From NCBI GenBank assembly GCA_015501605.1, contig JADNRZ010000018.1:1054001-1118000 (forward strand): a stretch of DNA of 64,000 bases, given 5' to 3'. The position numbers and the translations under genes were made by a program. Under the pieces are notes generated by a model. It was not told the DNA's origin. It saw only the letters and a program-made list of their open reading frames with translations, and did not search any database. Positions 35,040-46,618 of the stretch are shown in pieces; the stretch's first letter is position 1, and every line of letters begins with the position of its first letter. Origin of the DNA: Panaeolus papilionaceus. Its lineage: Eukaryota; Basidiomycota; Agaricomycetes; Agaricales.

Positions 35040-35345
35040 CTCACTCGCAGGAAGGGCAAAGGCCCAGTGCTCATTTTGCAAGGGGCAACCCCCAGCTACG
35101 AGAACGCTGACCCGGACGCCTACCCGTGGCATACCCTTCCCGTGTTCCCGTGGGCTTCCTGCGCAAAAAGAGACCAGGAGTGCCCGGACCGGACAATATT
35201 GGGGCGAGGTATTGCTGAAATACGAAGCCTTCCGTATTTCGAGCGTATCTTGCTCAATTTTTGGGCCGTTTCGGGCTCTCTTGGGCTCGTTTTCAAGCCC
35301 ACGGGTACACTGAAGCTGACCGTATCTGTACCCTCACCTAACCTG
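35040..35345 (+). repeat. Dispersed repeat with AAATACG/CGTATTT hairpin, CpG-rich copy
   Basis: It contains GAAATACGAAGCCTTCCGTA, part of a GAAATACG/CGTATTTC hairpin, followed by a CGTATCTTGCTCAATTTTTG block. Related but CpG-poor copies occur at 38090-38530, and part recurs near 47000-47040. There is no protein. Confidence 0.65.
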
Positions 35346-36558
35346 ACCCGCGACCTGGATGCTTGACTTCCCTATCACCCACATCCACCCGTTGCCTGAC
35401 TTGCATAACCACCACCGTTCTTCACCTGCTACACTAGCTGTCGCTCCACAACCATATCAGCTCTACCACCACCATTATCCACTTAAATGTTTACCACCAC
35501 CGCTCTGCTTGTCTATTCCCCACCCCATTTCAACTGCGATGCACCGCATTCTTGAGTTGTGTTCTCATGTTCCGCACCACTCTTACTCCAACCATGTAAA
35601 CTAAATAGTTGAAATAAACGGTATATTATTATTGAGTCCACAGTCAGGGTAAGCGAGCGCTGCAAGATCAATATGCCTTATAGCGATTCCCTATAATATC
35701 GCAAGAAGCAGTGGTACAGTGGCTGCAGGCCCGCCAGACCTGTTCAGGCTGGTCGGAGCCGATCAGCTAAAATAATATTTTTCTTTTGTGTCGAACCTGA
35801 TAGGGCTCCTCGAGGCTATGTAATTGGGTCCAGACTCTAATCAGGATCTAAATATCTAATTATAATCGAAAACCCTGGCCAGGGTAGCGCCTGATCAGAA
35901 TATTGCTGAGCTGTCCAGACTGACTTTCAATCAAACCGGGATCGCATGGGACCCGAAGGAGGGACGAGCTGCGAGCGAAAATAACCTAATCCTAAATGCC
36001 TCAGAACGATATGTATGATTGGTATAATTTCTTATATAGACTGTTGTACATGAATAACACATCATTTAACACACACACACAGCAAAGGTATAAGAGAAAC
36101 GAAGTGCAACGTTCACACCGTTTTCACCACCGCAAATTCATCTTCCCATCTTGCTATATCCCTGCAACAACGTTCTGCCTCCGCTTTTACGTGTTCACGA
36201 CATGGTCATTGACTATACCATATGTTGGTTTTATTGGAGTATTTGTTTCGCCACATAGACATCAACGCCCCTACTCAGTCCTCGCAGACACGATTTGAAA
36301 CAAAAAAGGTGATTCGGATATGGAATTATTAAAATACGAGGCGAATACATGAATAAGAGAATAAGTTGAGTGAAGACGACAGCCAGAACCTGGATGGACA
36401 CCGACACCCACATACGAGTCCATACAAATAAGGAGATACATATTATAACGATAGCGTTGAACAAATGAAACGGATGGAAACGATGTTTAGCATACATGAA
36501 TCACCGACGTGAAATGCACACATACATACCTGCTGGGTATCGTCGCGGCTCGATGCAA
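35346..36558. other. No gene recognised; short CA repeat
   Basis: AT-rich flank with a short CA microsatellite at about 36070. Small frames are present but unsupported. Confidence 0.45.
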
Positions 36559-37217
36559 TCAGAAGCCATGGTTAAGCTGAGTGTCCTGGTCCCGGGCCTT
36601 CGGTTGAACGTAACGAACAGGGCGTTCAGCCTCCTTGTCAGAATAGGAGTCACTGGTCGTATAAGAGCCAGCGCAGCCGTCAGACTCCGACTCGCTGCTG
36701 ATGCGCTTCTTGGAATTAGACTTGTCATGCACGGGTCGGGTACGAATGCTGATTGGGTCTTGTGATGGTCCTCTGAATCGGGGGGGTGGCGAAGTATTGT
36801 AGACGATACATTCCAAGAGAACCCTGAGTGAAGTGTGCTCTGCCTGGATAACGTGCAAGGTCTGTCTGGTCTCAACCAACAACCTTTGCATCTCCTGCAC
36901 AGAAAGACTATCGTCATCGACCTTCGAGGCGCGTTGACGTCGTTCGCCTAAAACTGGCTTCTCCATGGATTTGCCCTTTATGTGATGCTTCAACATGCAT
37001 TCATCGTCGACAGGCTGAGAGGAAGTCGCTGTAAAGTGGTTATTCGGGATGTATTGTTGGCATGATGTCTATATTTACCTTGGATATCACTATTGTCGAT
37101 ATCATCAAGGCCGTCGACAGGCACGACGACAGAGTCTGCGTCGTGTGATGAAGAAGGAACAACTGCAGCAAGAGGGGTAGAGAAGTGGAAAGGTTGAAAG
37201 TACGAGGCGTATAACAT
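36559..37217 (-). CDS. Hypothetical 202-aa protein with a coiled coil
   Basis: Two exons, 37217-37079 and 37028-36559, joined by a 50-nt GT-AG intron, give 609 nt (202 aa). The N-terminal part is acidic (VDGLDDIDNSDI). The middle holds a helical heptad stretch (DSLSVQEMQRLLVETRQTLH and VIQAEHTSLRVLLECIV), and the tail is Ser/Lys/Glu-rich with SNSKKRISSESESDG. This composition suggests a small nuclear, possibly dimerising, protein. No family was recognised. It lies just upstream of the Helitron on the opposite strand. Confidence 0.5.
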
Positions 37218-37894
37218 TATGGTGAGGCGGGAGTGAGAAGGTAACAATGTTTATATGTACGTCGGAGTTTTTTGGTTGATGATGCCATCAGAATTGTGGC
37301 TTGGGCGCAGCCACCATATTATGTCTAACGCAGTCAAGCTGCAGCATATGAATTGCCCCTTGATCCGTATTCCTTGATAACTGTCCACCACGATGTAAAC
37401 TCCACAATATGAAACATGTTGTTGTTTATACCTGGTGTCGTTTTTGTCAACGAAGCTGCACACACGAGGACACGACATTCCCACCTCCGACTACACATAC
37501 TGCTATGGTATCTTGTGCGCAGCGCATATTCGAAATCAAAACACTCCGAGTCGCGATCCATGAAATATAATGTGTCGGCGAACTACGCAAATTGCTGCGA
37601 CGCCAACGAAGCTGTGTCACTACTCATATCATCTGATATTGATGTTTCGGTGAGTCGCTGACATTTACATATAAAGTCACAATACAGCGACCCCATGGTA
37701 TATTTGCCCCGTACCATTCACCTAGTTCATCGACCCAATATGACAATCACGTTAGTCCGTGTTGTCATCGCGCTTGTGTTGGTGCTCGTAGTTTCCTATT
37801 TAACCCCTCGTGTACAACCTCCTCTATGTGCACATCGCACACCGCTTTCCACACACTCTGTCTGTGGGATGAATAAATACAAGTCTCATTATAT

Positions 37895-37922
37895 GGAGTG
37901 TTCAACTGGTATTGAACACTCC
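37895..37922. repeat. Perfect 11-bp stem hairpin
   Basis: GGAGTGTTCAA and its exact complement TTGAACACTCC flank a 6-nt loop, at the point where composition changes to AT-rich. It could mark an element boundary, but no CTRR follows. Confidence 0.5.
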
Positions 37923-38089
37923 GTCTATCGAGACATATCATATTCTTGGCCCACATCATATATATCAGAATATTCAATTTATATAAATAAAACCTCATGT
38001 GACCTTTCATGCAATACATATACCATTCCACACCTCGATTCGGTCTCGGATGAGGCTTCGTTTTCCTACTTGCAAGTTATAGGGAAAGT

Positions 38090-38840
38090 CAGATGTGTAC
38101 CTAAATTTGACAGGCCACAAATTGACTTAGACGCAGGTATGGGTACTTATCTACCCTGTCACACTTGTAAGCGTCAAAACAATCCCCATATGACCCAAAC
38201 TGGTTTATTAATAAGCGAAATATTATTGAAATATGACATATTTCATATTCCAGCCATATTTTTAAGGAAAGTAAAGGGTATGGGTGACCCAGATGGGTTA
38301 TGGATCAGGTTGGGCGCAGGTATGGGTACAGGTCAGCCTCAACATACCTGTGAGTTTCAAAACAGGCCCAATAACGCCCGAATCAGTTCAGAATTGGGCA
38401 AGATATACTCGAAATACGAAGCCTTTCATATTTTGAGTATATCTTGCTCAATGATTGTCTGTTTTGGACATTCTTGGGTTTGTTCTGCACAGAAAACCTG
38501 CATGTACACAGGTAGGGTATGCTACGGGTGTGGATCCAATTCAGTGATTTCATACCCAAGGGTTACCTGTGATGTTCGCTACATGATATTTTGCTCGAAT
38601 CTAATCAGTTGTGGACATTATTGGGTGAATCTTTCACATCAAATGCACATGTACAACCATGATAATGTACTATGTGGGTATGTACTGTTAGAGAAAGACA
38701 TGTGTATGCCTGGTCCAGACAGGTTGCAGGATGCATTGTGTGTGGATACAGGTACAGTTTGGCTTCAATGTAGTTGTGAACATCAAAATGACCCTGATAT
38801 CACCCAAAATAAAGAAATGAACAAGATATGTTCAAATATT
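38090..38840 (+). repeat. Degenerate tandem units of about 190 bp
   Basis: Three related units (about 38134, 38318 and 38745) share GCAGGTATGGGTAC, a CAACATACCTGTGA-like block and an AAATAYGA/TCRTATTT hairpin. They are CpG-poor relatives of 35040-35345. They lie in the apparent N-terminus of the Rep frame and explain its odd composition. Confidence 0.6.
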
Positions 38841-41800
38841 TCCAACAGAGAAATGGCAATTAATTTGGATATAAAATTAATTCATCACCAGCTGTTAGAC
38901 TGGCCGCAGTCTGGTTTGCAGAGTTCACAGACATTTAAAGCTAGGTTTGAACACAAGCCAAACCATACCAACTCAATTGGTATATTAAATCAACACATGA
39001 TTGCATTGCTCACAGCTCCAGTTGCATATAAGGTACATCTAATAAAAATATCAATTTACCGATATTACATGCTTCGTCATGAATATGTATTACTTGAAAA
39101 CAGTAATATAATATTTATGTGGACATATCATGGACAATGTATGATGTATTTGCTATCAGAAGTGAACAACAATAATATTAGCAAGTTGTCTTTATATGCC
39201 CTAATTGCGCCACATTATAATAATATATTAAAAGTGATGAATGACCATATTGCATGTTACACTCATGTAAAAATCTTACCTTCTTGTAATGATCTGTCAT
39301 ATACATGCATACAACCTTCTTATTCATCATCACAATACATTGGAGGAGGCACAATAAACAAATTGACACCTTATTATGAATTTTATGATATCAAACAATA
39401 TGATATAATAAAATCTGACACCGCAATTTTTCATGATAGTGATTGTTTCCAGTATGCTGGAATCTATCCTCTGCCACAAGCTGATGCTGTAATAAAACAC
39501 AGTAAAAATAATGAATATATTGCAGTTAGATTTCCTATAAATAAAATATTAGATATGGTTGACATAACAGAAGCTATACGTGTTGGATTGTTATTAAATA
39601 TTCATATTGACAAACGTACTCGACATATTGATAAAGTTAAAAACATTTTTGAACATTCAAACGCAGATGTGATTATTGCTAAAAAACAGCTTGTGAGCCT
39701 TTTTTGTCATATTCCAATAGACACCTCGCAATTGGTATCTAGATCTCAACTAAAACGAAAACTAAATTCTGGTCCATTGGACAATAGTACAAATATGCAA
39801 GATGAATCTTTGCATAAGATACCATTAAGTAAAAAACAAAAAACTACACATTGTGTATTGTCTTATGATGAATTCAATAAGAATCAAGAATCAGCTGCAT
39901 GCAATACAGCAGAATTTCCTCCAAGTCCATTAAGTTTATTAGAACAGGAAAGAATAATAAATGATTTTTGCAATGAATTACTTCCTGTAAATATTGAGGA
40001 GGCAGGATGTAGGGTATGTGGACAAATTACACTTATCAAAAATATGATTGATATATCAGATAGAGACTTAGACATGTCATGTCTTATATCACCTTATTTC
40101 ACACGAAAAGAAAGATTATCAGAATCAGATCCAATTGAAGGTTTGACAATTCCTGCAATTGTTAACGAGTGTAATCACATTTGTATTGAATGTTATAAAT
40201 GTGTTTGTAATAATAAAATGCCAAAGAATGCATTGGCTAATGGTTTATGGATTGGATCTGTACCTGAAGTATTGCAAAATCTTACTTTTGCAGAGAAGAT
40301 GATGATATCAAAGATTAGACATAATCGATGCCTAGTTACAGTTGCTTCTGGAAGATCAAAGCTTCGAGCAAATGTCATTATGTTTGAGAATCCAATTGGA
40401 AAGGTGTACAATATGCTCCCTCCAAGTCGAGCTGAGTTGGATGAAATAATTGCATTTTTGTTTGTAGGATCAGCTCAGCCAACTGATGAAGAATTAAAAC
40501 GCACACCAATGTTAGTCAGGAGAAATGTTGTGTACAATGCATTGACTTGGCTTAAATTAAATCACAAAGACTATGCTGAATTGAGCATATCCATGGAGAA
40601 TCTTAATTCTTACCCTTTATCTGGTATTCCTGTTAAAGTTGATTTTAGACAATGCAAGACAGATACAGATCCTACAGATAAAGAACATGCTGAAATGAGT
40701 ACTCATGAAGCAGAAATAAATATAGGTGTGGATAAAGATAGTGAGTGTCCATTAACTGTCAAAGGAATTACTGGCGTTGATTATGTCAAAATGTCACCTC
40801 AATCAATGAAAATAACAGCATTGCATCATCTAAGGACAGGTGGAAAAATGTTAACAATTGGTCATGCTTCAGAACCCACATCTACATATAATAATATGCA
40901 ATTGTATCCTCAGATGTTTCCATGGCTATTTCCTTATGGATATGGTGGGATTGGTCAAGATCATCTCATTGGTAAAATTTCAGAACTTGAACACAAACGA
41001 AGGTTGCTAATGTATTGGGACAAGCGATTTCAGCTTGACCGCCATTTTCCTATGATTGCATTTAATCATCATCAAATAAAATCAAATGTAAATGGCAGTT
41101 TTATATTTGCCAAACGTCGTAGATTTCAACATATTGCAAACAGTATTAAACAACTTAATTTAGCTACATTGCAATCAATTGTTGATCGATTGAACAACAA
41201 TGAAAATGTACAACCTGAGACTAATGAAGAAAAAGAATGCTTTAAAATGTTAGATAATATTAACCTTGTAGGTAGACAAACTCCTGGGTTTCTATGCAAT
41301 AGAAAATATCTTCGGAATGAGATATGGTCTATGATATCAGCAAAGGGTGCACCAAACTGGTTTATTACATTTTCTCCAGTAGACTCTAAACATCCACTAT
41401 GTTTGTATTATGCTGATCAGGATATTAAATTCACACGGAAAATTAGAACATCAGATGAATGTAATCGTTTAATTATGAATAACCCTGTTGCAGCTGCAAG
41501 ATTTTTTCATGTATTGGTGCAACTTGTTATCAAGCATGTATTATGTTTCAATGATGATAACAATAGACATGGACTGTATGGAAAGACATCTGCATACTAT
41601 GGAACTGTAGAACAGCAAGGTAGACTTACACTGCATTTACATATGATGGTGTGGATAGAAGGGTCTATTTCTCCACAACAAATAAAGGACAGATTTGAGA
41701 ATGATGACTCTGACTTTACTATTAATTTGATAAAATACCTTGAATCTGCTCACACTGGAGATTTTTTGACAGGCAATCTTAATACAGTTCAGGAAAATGT

Positions 41801-42950
41801 TAGTCAGCATATGACAGAAAATGACTATATTGACCCTATACGTACATTACCAACACCTTCTATAGGTCGAACATGTGAACATAAATATAATGATGATTAT
41901 TGTTTATCATGTGAACGACTTGGTAATTGGTGGGAACAAAATTTCAAACCAACAGTTGATGATATTGTATACAAGTCTAATGTTCATACTTGTAGAACTT
42001 TAAAGGAAACCAATGCATTACCTAACAATAATGGAAATTATAATGGAGCTCCAAAGGGATGCCTTGATAAGAATAATATATGTAGAGCAAGATTTCCACG
42101 TACATTATATAAGGAGTCTCATATTGATGAAGATGGTCATCTGAATTTGAAAAAATCAGAAGAAATGATCAATACATATACACCTATATTGTCATATCTG
42201 CTTCGCTGCAATCTAGATGTAACATGTTTGATGTCTGGTACTGCTATGAAAGCTACAGTATCTTACATAACAGATTATATTACAAAGTTTTCTCTAAAAA
42301 GCCATCATATATTCTCTTCCATGTTAGATATATATCAAAAAAATCTGGGCATCATTCATGATAGCAGTGATGAAGGAGCTGCTAGAAAAATGATACTAAA
42401 GATATGCAATGCATTGACATGCAAATTTGAAATAGGTAGTCCACTTGCTTGTTTATATTTGTTAGGCAATCCTGATCACTATTCAAGTCATGTTTTTGTA
42501 CCATTTTATTGGAGAAATTATGTAACACGGGTTGCATCATACTGGAAGGACAATGCTAATGTGTTGTCTAATGCATCTGCAGAACAATTGAATGATGTGC
42601 AATCATTAGATGATGTAGATGATGAAGAAAATATGATGTTTATGTCAAAAAATGGTGATATTTCTGGAAGATGTGTTACTGACAACTATGTGCACCGACC
42701 ATCAATATATGAAAATGTATGCTTATATGATTGGATACAATATAGTACAAGAAAGAAATATGTTAAACATCACAAGCATGTTGATTTGGATGTGCAAGAT
42801 AGCAGCTCTGATTTGGAAACTGAATTATTTTCAAAAGATGATAATGTACATTATAAATCAACTGATATTAATATTGAAGATAACAACACAACATATAGCA
42901 ATTGATATCATTATCTTGATACACATCCACAATATGGCTCATATGTTACC

Positions 42951-45900
42951 ATGTGTGATTTTTCCAAACCTCTTCCACCTGTTCCAAATTTTATTGGAGG
43001 ATCATTGCCACGTAAGGATCAAGGTGATCATGAATATTACTGTATGACAATGCTTACTTTATTCCGCCCATGGAGAACAGGTAGTGAATTACGAACATCA
43101 AATAATGAGTTGTGGGCTGTAAGCTTTCACAATTATTCTTTTAAACATCGACACAATATTATCATGGATAATCTTAATTTAAAATATGAATGTCGAGATG
43201 CAAAAGATGATCACATGCTTATGTTGAAAAGACGAACAGCTGAAATTATTGCAAACATGGAGCATACCAATAATATGCATGTGTCCAGTGAATATGATGA
43301 TTTGGATATTGATGATGACTATATCAGTATGTTAGCAGCCAAGACTGCATCTAGTAGTATTGCTGATATAGATGAAGAGCTGGGTACAACACGTTCAACC
43401 AAAATAAAGCAAATGAAAGATGCATCTAAGCTTATTATTAGTGCTGGTATTGAAGATAAACCAGACTTGATACAATCATGTCATAGTATACTTAGTCGAT
43501 CTATTTCTGTTGACCAATCTGTAATGAGTATACGTCAAACAGAATGGAAATCAATCATTAATGAGGTGAAGAAAGCATATATTAGATCAAGATTGAGTAG
43601 TACACCAAGCTCTGATAACAACTTAAACCATAAAAAATCCTGTTATGTTACCAATGATGTACATATAGCAGATTTGTCATATATAAATAAAAATTTCACA
43701 TACACTACAAAACAGCAGAAAAATATGGTTGATCTTGTTCTCAAAGAATTTTCACTTAATGAAGAACAAAAGCGAGCATTTCTTATAATTGCTAACCATA
43801 TATCCATGAGCAATCCATCACAATTAAAAATGTATTTGGGTGGCATGGGTGGCACTGGAAAGTCAAGGGTTATACATTCAGTGATAAAATTATTTAATCT
43901 TCGTAATGAAGGGCATAGATTCATTGTCATGGCACCAACAGGTTCTGCTGCTGCATTGTTGAATGGATTCACATATCATTCAGCTCTTGGTATTAATACT
44001 ACATTTAAAGATGAAGATGGTGTACATGATAAGCAACGAGAAACTTCAGTACAAGATGCACGTGAACGATTAAAAGGCATTGATTACATATTTATTGATG
44101 AAGTTTCCATGATATCATGTGAAGAGCTACAGACAATAAGTGCTCGTCTTGCTGATATAACAGGTAATACTAATGAGCCATTTGGTGGAATGAATATTAT
44201 ATTTGCAGGTGACTTTGCCCAATTACCACCTGTAGGTGGTACTCGGCTATATAGTCAGAATATTGATTGTCCAGAAGATCTAAGTCGTAGATTGTCATCA
44301 CAGAAAGCAGCATTAGGAAAACTTTTGTGGCATCAAGTAACAACAGTAGTTATATTAAAACAAAATATGAGACAGTCTGTTCAGTCCACATTGGATGGGT
44401 TACTACGCAATACTTTGGAAAATATGAGATATGGTGCATGTACACGTGAGAATGTAGACTTTTTATTTTCAAGGGTTGCACAACGTAACAGCTCAACATC
44501 ACTTGCTCAGAATAAGTTCCGACATGTATCTGTGATAACAAGTTTAAATTCATATAGAGACAAATATAATGAACTTGGTGTAAAGCGATTTGCTGCAGAT
44601 ACTGGTCAGGAACTGCAAGTATTTCATAGTATTGACATGCTGAAGTGTAAGAATACTGACAATCATAAAAAAAACAGGAAAAAGATTAACAATAAGGTAT
44701 GTATTTCATCTGTATTGCAGAATTTGATTTGGGATTTAGAACCCCACACAAGTGAACATGTTCCTGGAAAATTAATGCTATGTAAAGGGTTACCTGTAAT
44801 GCTTAAACATAATGATGCTACAGAATTGTGTATTACAAAAGGTCAAGAAGCACGTGTAGTGGGTTGGAAAGCCAAAGCTGGTAAAAATAATACTGAATGC
44901 TTGGAAACTGTCTTTGTTGAGTTAATAAACCCTCCAAAAACAGTTCGTATTCCTAACCTGCCTGACAATGTAGTTCCAATCAACTCAAGCAAACACACTA
45001 TAAAATGTACACTACCTGATGATAGTGTGCTTACAATCGAGCGCGAACAGGTATTTATTTTGCCTAATTTTGCAATGACTGACTATGCATCTCAAGGAAA
45101 AACCAGAGAGGTCAATGTAGTTGATTTAAGTAATAGTAAAAATCACCAATCTATGTACACTGCATTATCTCGAAGCTCAAGTGCTGAAAATACTGTCATT
45201 ATTGGCACATTCAATATTAGAAAGATTACACAAGGTATTTCTGGCTTTTTGAGACAAGAATTTCGGGAATTAAATATGCTTGATGAGGTGACAAAACTGC
45301 AATTTGAGGGAACTTTATCAGATCAAGTTAATGGTCAGTTGCGGTATCCTATACTCAAGTCATATCTTGCAAGTACAAAACAAATGATAGAATCAAACCA
45401 AAGCTGGCATCCAATGATCCAATATGACAATACTAAAAAAATCAAATTAAATACACAACTTGAATTTCTTCATTCAGTGTCACTTCATCAGACTTACGGT
45501 AATGTAATCTTAACTAAAAAAAAACATACAAAAACAAGTCATAAAGTCAAAACAAAACAGACATTATCTAAATCATGCAGTAATACTGATAATCAATTAA
45601 ATAAATTGGATACACAGTATGTAGATTCAATATCTAGTCTAATATCAAATACAAATACTCCTTATGTCAGCTCAAAACCACACATAAATGTTAAGCATAT
45701 ACAAGGTCTAGCATGGGATTCACATAATTTTAGTTGTGCTTATGATGCATTGTTTATTATTATTTATCACATATGGAATGGTAATAAAGATTTTTGGAGT
45801 GTGGCACTTTCACAGTGTAGTAGGTTTATGAATGTTCTACAAGAGTGTTTTAACACAGTTTTGTATGATTCAAATTTAACTCTGGTTTATGCAAGAGATA

Positions 45901-46565
45901 CTGTACGTGACATTTTAAATTCATATGATAGTGTGAAATTTCCATTTGGCCCAGTATATGCAAGTATAGATTATTTGATATTCACCATGATGGCCAGTGC
46001 TAATAGGAGTCCATTAGCTGAAACATTTCTAATCTGTGATCAATGTGGTTTTATGATCCAAGATGACGTTACTAAATTGTGGAATATAACTGAAATAATT
46101 AATAGTGACAATAATTTGGTAGATTTGACATTGAATATTAGTGATGTTTTATGTACAAACAAATCATATGGAGATTGTATGTGTCCTATGTGTGAACAGA
46201 CTACATTTATGAGTAGACAACTTCTATCGTTAGCAGATACTAATATAGACCTTTTGATTATTTCTACACCAACTAATAATATTATACCAGATAGAGAACT
46301 AATAATACAGTCTTCTAATGCAGCCAATATTACACATACCCTAAAACTATCAGGAATAATATACTTTAATTCACATCATTTTTCATGTCGTATCATCACA
46401 AGTCATAATAATGTTTTCAACTCTTGGTATCATGATGGTATAACTACAGGGAATATGTGTGTAAATGAAGCAGATATGTTCAATGGAACCTTTTCAGATA
46501 AATCACTGTTGAGTGTAAATGATGCTCAGGATGCCCGCATGATATATGCTATATACTCAAAATAG
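42951..46565 (+). CDS. Helitron Pif1-family helicase with C-terminal putative cysteine peptidase domain
   Basis: A 1,204-aa frame in the same phase as the Rep frame; the two were probably one protein. Helicase motifs: YLGGMGGTGKSRVI (Walker A, about 300), FIDEVSM (Walker B, about 380), FAGDFAQLPPVGG and ASQGKTREVNVVDLS with YTALSRS near the end of the domain (about 705-745). After a Lys/Ser linker, a C-terminal domain begins GLAWDSHNFSCAYDALF (Cys near 929) and contains paired CxxC-like cysteines (ICDQCG, MCPMCEQ) and YFNSHHFSCRI with WYHDG (about 1136-1162). This resembles a papain-fold ubiquitin-peptidase-like Cys/His arrangement, an assignment made by eye. It should unwind DNA during rolling-circle transposition; the peptidase role is unknown. 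Confidence 0.85.
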   Translation: MCDFSKPLPPVPNFIGGSLPRKDQGDHEYYCMTMLTLFRPWRTGSELRTSNNELWAVSFHNYSFKHRHNIIMDNLNLKYECRDAKDDHMLMLKRRTAEIIANMEHTNNMHVSSEYDDLDIDDDYISMLAAKTASSSIADIDEELGTTRSTKIKQMKDASKLIISAGIEDKPDLIQSCHSILSRSISVDQSVMSIRQTEWKSIINEVKKAYIRSRLSSTPSSDNNLNHKKSCYVTNDVHIADLSYINKNFTYTTKQQKNMVDLVLKEFSLNEEQKRAFLIIANHISMSNPSQLKMYLGGMGGTGKSRVIHSVIKLFNLRNEGHRFIVMAPTGSAAALLNGFTYHSALGINTTFKDEDGVHDKQRETSVQDARERLKGIDYIFIDEVSMISCEELQTISARLADITGNTNEPFGGMNIIFAGDFAQLPPVGGTRLYSQNIDCPEDLSRRLSSQKAALGKLLWHQVTTVVILKQNMRQSVQSTLDGLLRNTLENMRYGACTRENVDFLFSRVAQRNSSTSLAQNKFRHVSVITSLNSYRDKYNELGVKRFAADTGQELQVFHSIDMLKCKNTDNHKKNRKKINNKVCISSVLQNLIWDLEPHTSEHVPGKLMLCKGLPVMLKHNDATELCITKGQEARVVGWKAKAGKNNTECLETVFVELINPPKTVRIPNLPDNVVPINSSKHTIKCTLPDDSVLTIEREQVFILPNFAMTDYASQGKTREVNVVDLSNSKNHQSMYTALSRSSSAENTVIIGTFNIRKITQGISGFLRQEFRELNMLDEVTKLQFEGTLSDQVNGQLRYPILKSYLASTKQMIESNQSWHPMIQYDNTKKIKLNTQLEFLHSVSLHQTYGNVILTKKKHTKTSHKVKTKQTLSKSCSNTDNQLNKLDTQYVDSISSLISNTNTPYVSSKPHINVKHIQGLAWDSHNFSCAYDALFIIIYHIWNGNKDFWSVALSQCSRFMNVLQECFNTVLYDSNLTLVYARDTVRDILNSYDSVKFPFGPVYASIDYLIFTMMASANRSPLAETFLICDQCGFMIQDDVTKLWNITEIINSDNNLVDLTLNISDVLCTNKSYGDCMCPMCEQTTFMSRQLLSLADTNIDLLIISTPTNNIIPDRELIIQSSNAANITHTLKLSGIIYFNSHHFSCRIITSHNNVFNSWYHDGITTGNMCVNEADMFNGTFSDKSLLSVNDAQDARMIYAIYSK

Positions 46566-46571
46566 TATTTT

Positions 46572-46618
46572 CAAGGCTTTACAAAGTAAAGGGAGGTGTT
46601 TCATGCAACAGACAAGCC
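46572..46618 (+). repeat. 47-bp repeat, CpG-depleted copy
   Basis: Counterpart of 25770-25816. Every CpG of that copy reads CpA here, with one other change. It follows the helicase stop by 7 bp. Confidence 0.75.

Larger units (their letters stand above)
37695..42905 (+). pseudogene. Helitron Rep part with DUF6570-like region, split from helicase by TGA
   Basis: The open frame begins at 37695, but its first about 390 codons run through tandem repeats and are unlikely to be protein; the real start is probably downstream of 38.85 kb. A cysteine-rich block (CRVCG...HICIECYKCV, near residues 771-840) followed by MPKNALANGLWIGSVPEVLQ is the DUF6570-like region of basidiomycete Helitrons. LYPQMFPWLFPYGYGG is the Helitron-like N-terminal domain. 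NWFITFSPVDSKHP (about 1220), LTLHLHMMVWIEG (HUH motif, about 1312) and YITDYITK (two catalytic Tyr, about 1524-1531) make up the Rep. TGA at 42903-42905 breaks a frame that continues without shift into the helicase. Confidence 0.8.
37695..46565 (+). mobile_element. Helitron (rolling-circle transposon), CpG-poor, nearly complete coding part
   Basis: A HUH-Y2 Rep region and a Pif1-family helicase lie in one reading frame of 2,957 codons broken by a single TGA at 42903. Exact termini were not identified: no convincing CTRR end with a 3' hairpin was found, and the 5' part (37.9-38.85 kb) is repeat sequence. The body is strikingly AT-rich and poor in CpG compared with its neighbours, consistent with methylation-linked decay. 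It lies inside the candidate KDZ element. Confidence 0.8.

Noticed and set aside
37895..37922. Hairpin as the 3' end of a Helitron
   Set aside because: No CTRR follows within the expected distance, and no second copy defines a boundary.
37695..38850. First about 385 codons of the Helitron Rep frame as real protein
   Set aside because: They overlap tandem hairpin repeats also found outside coding sequence at 35 kb, and match no Helitron domain.
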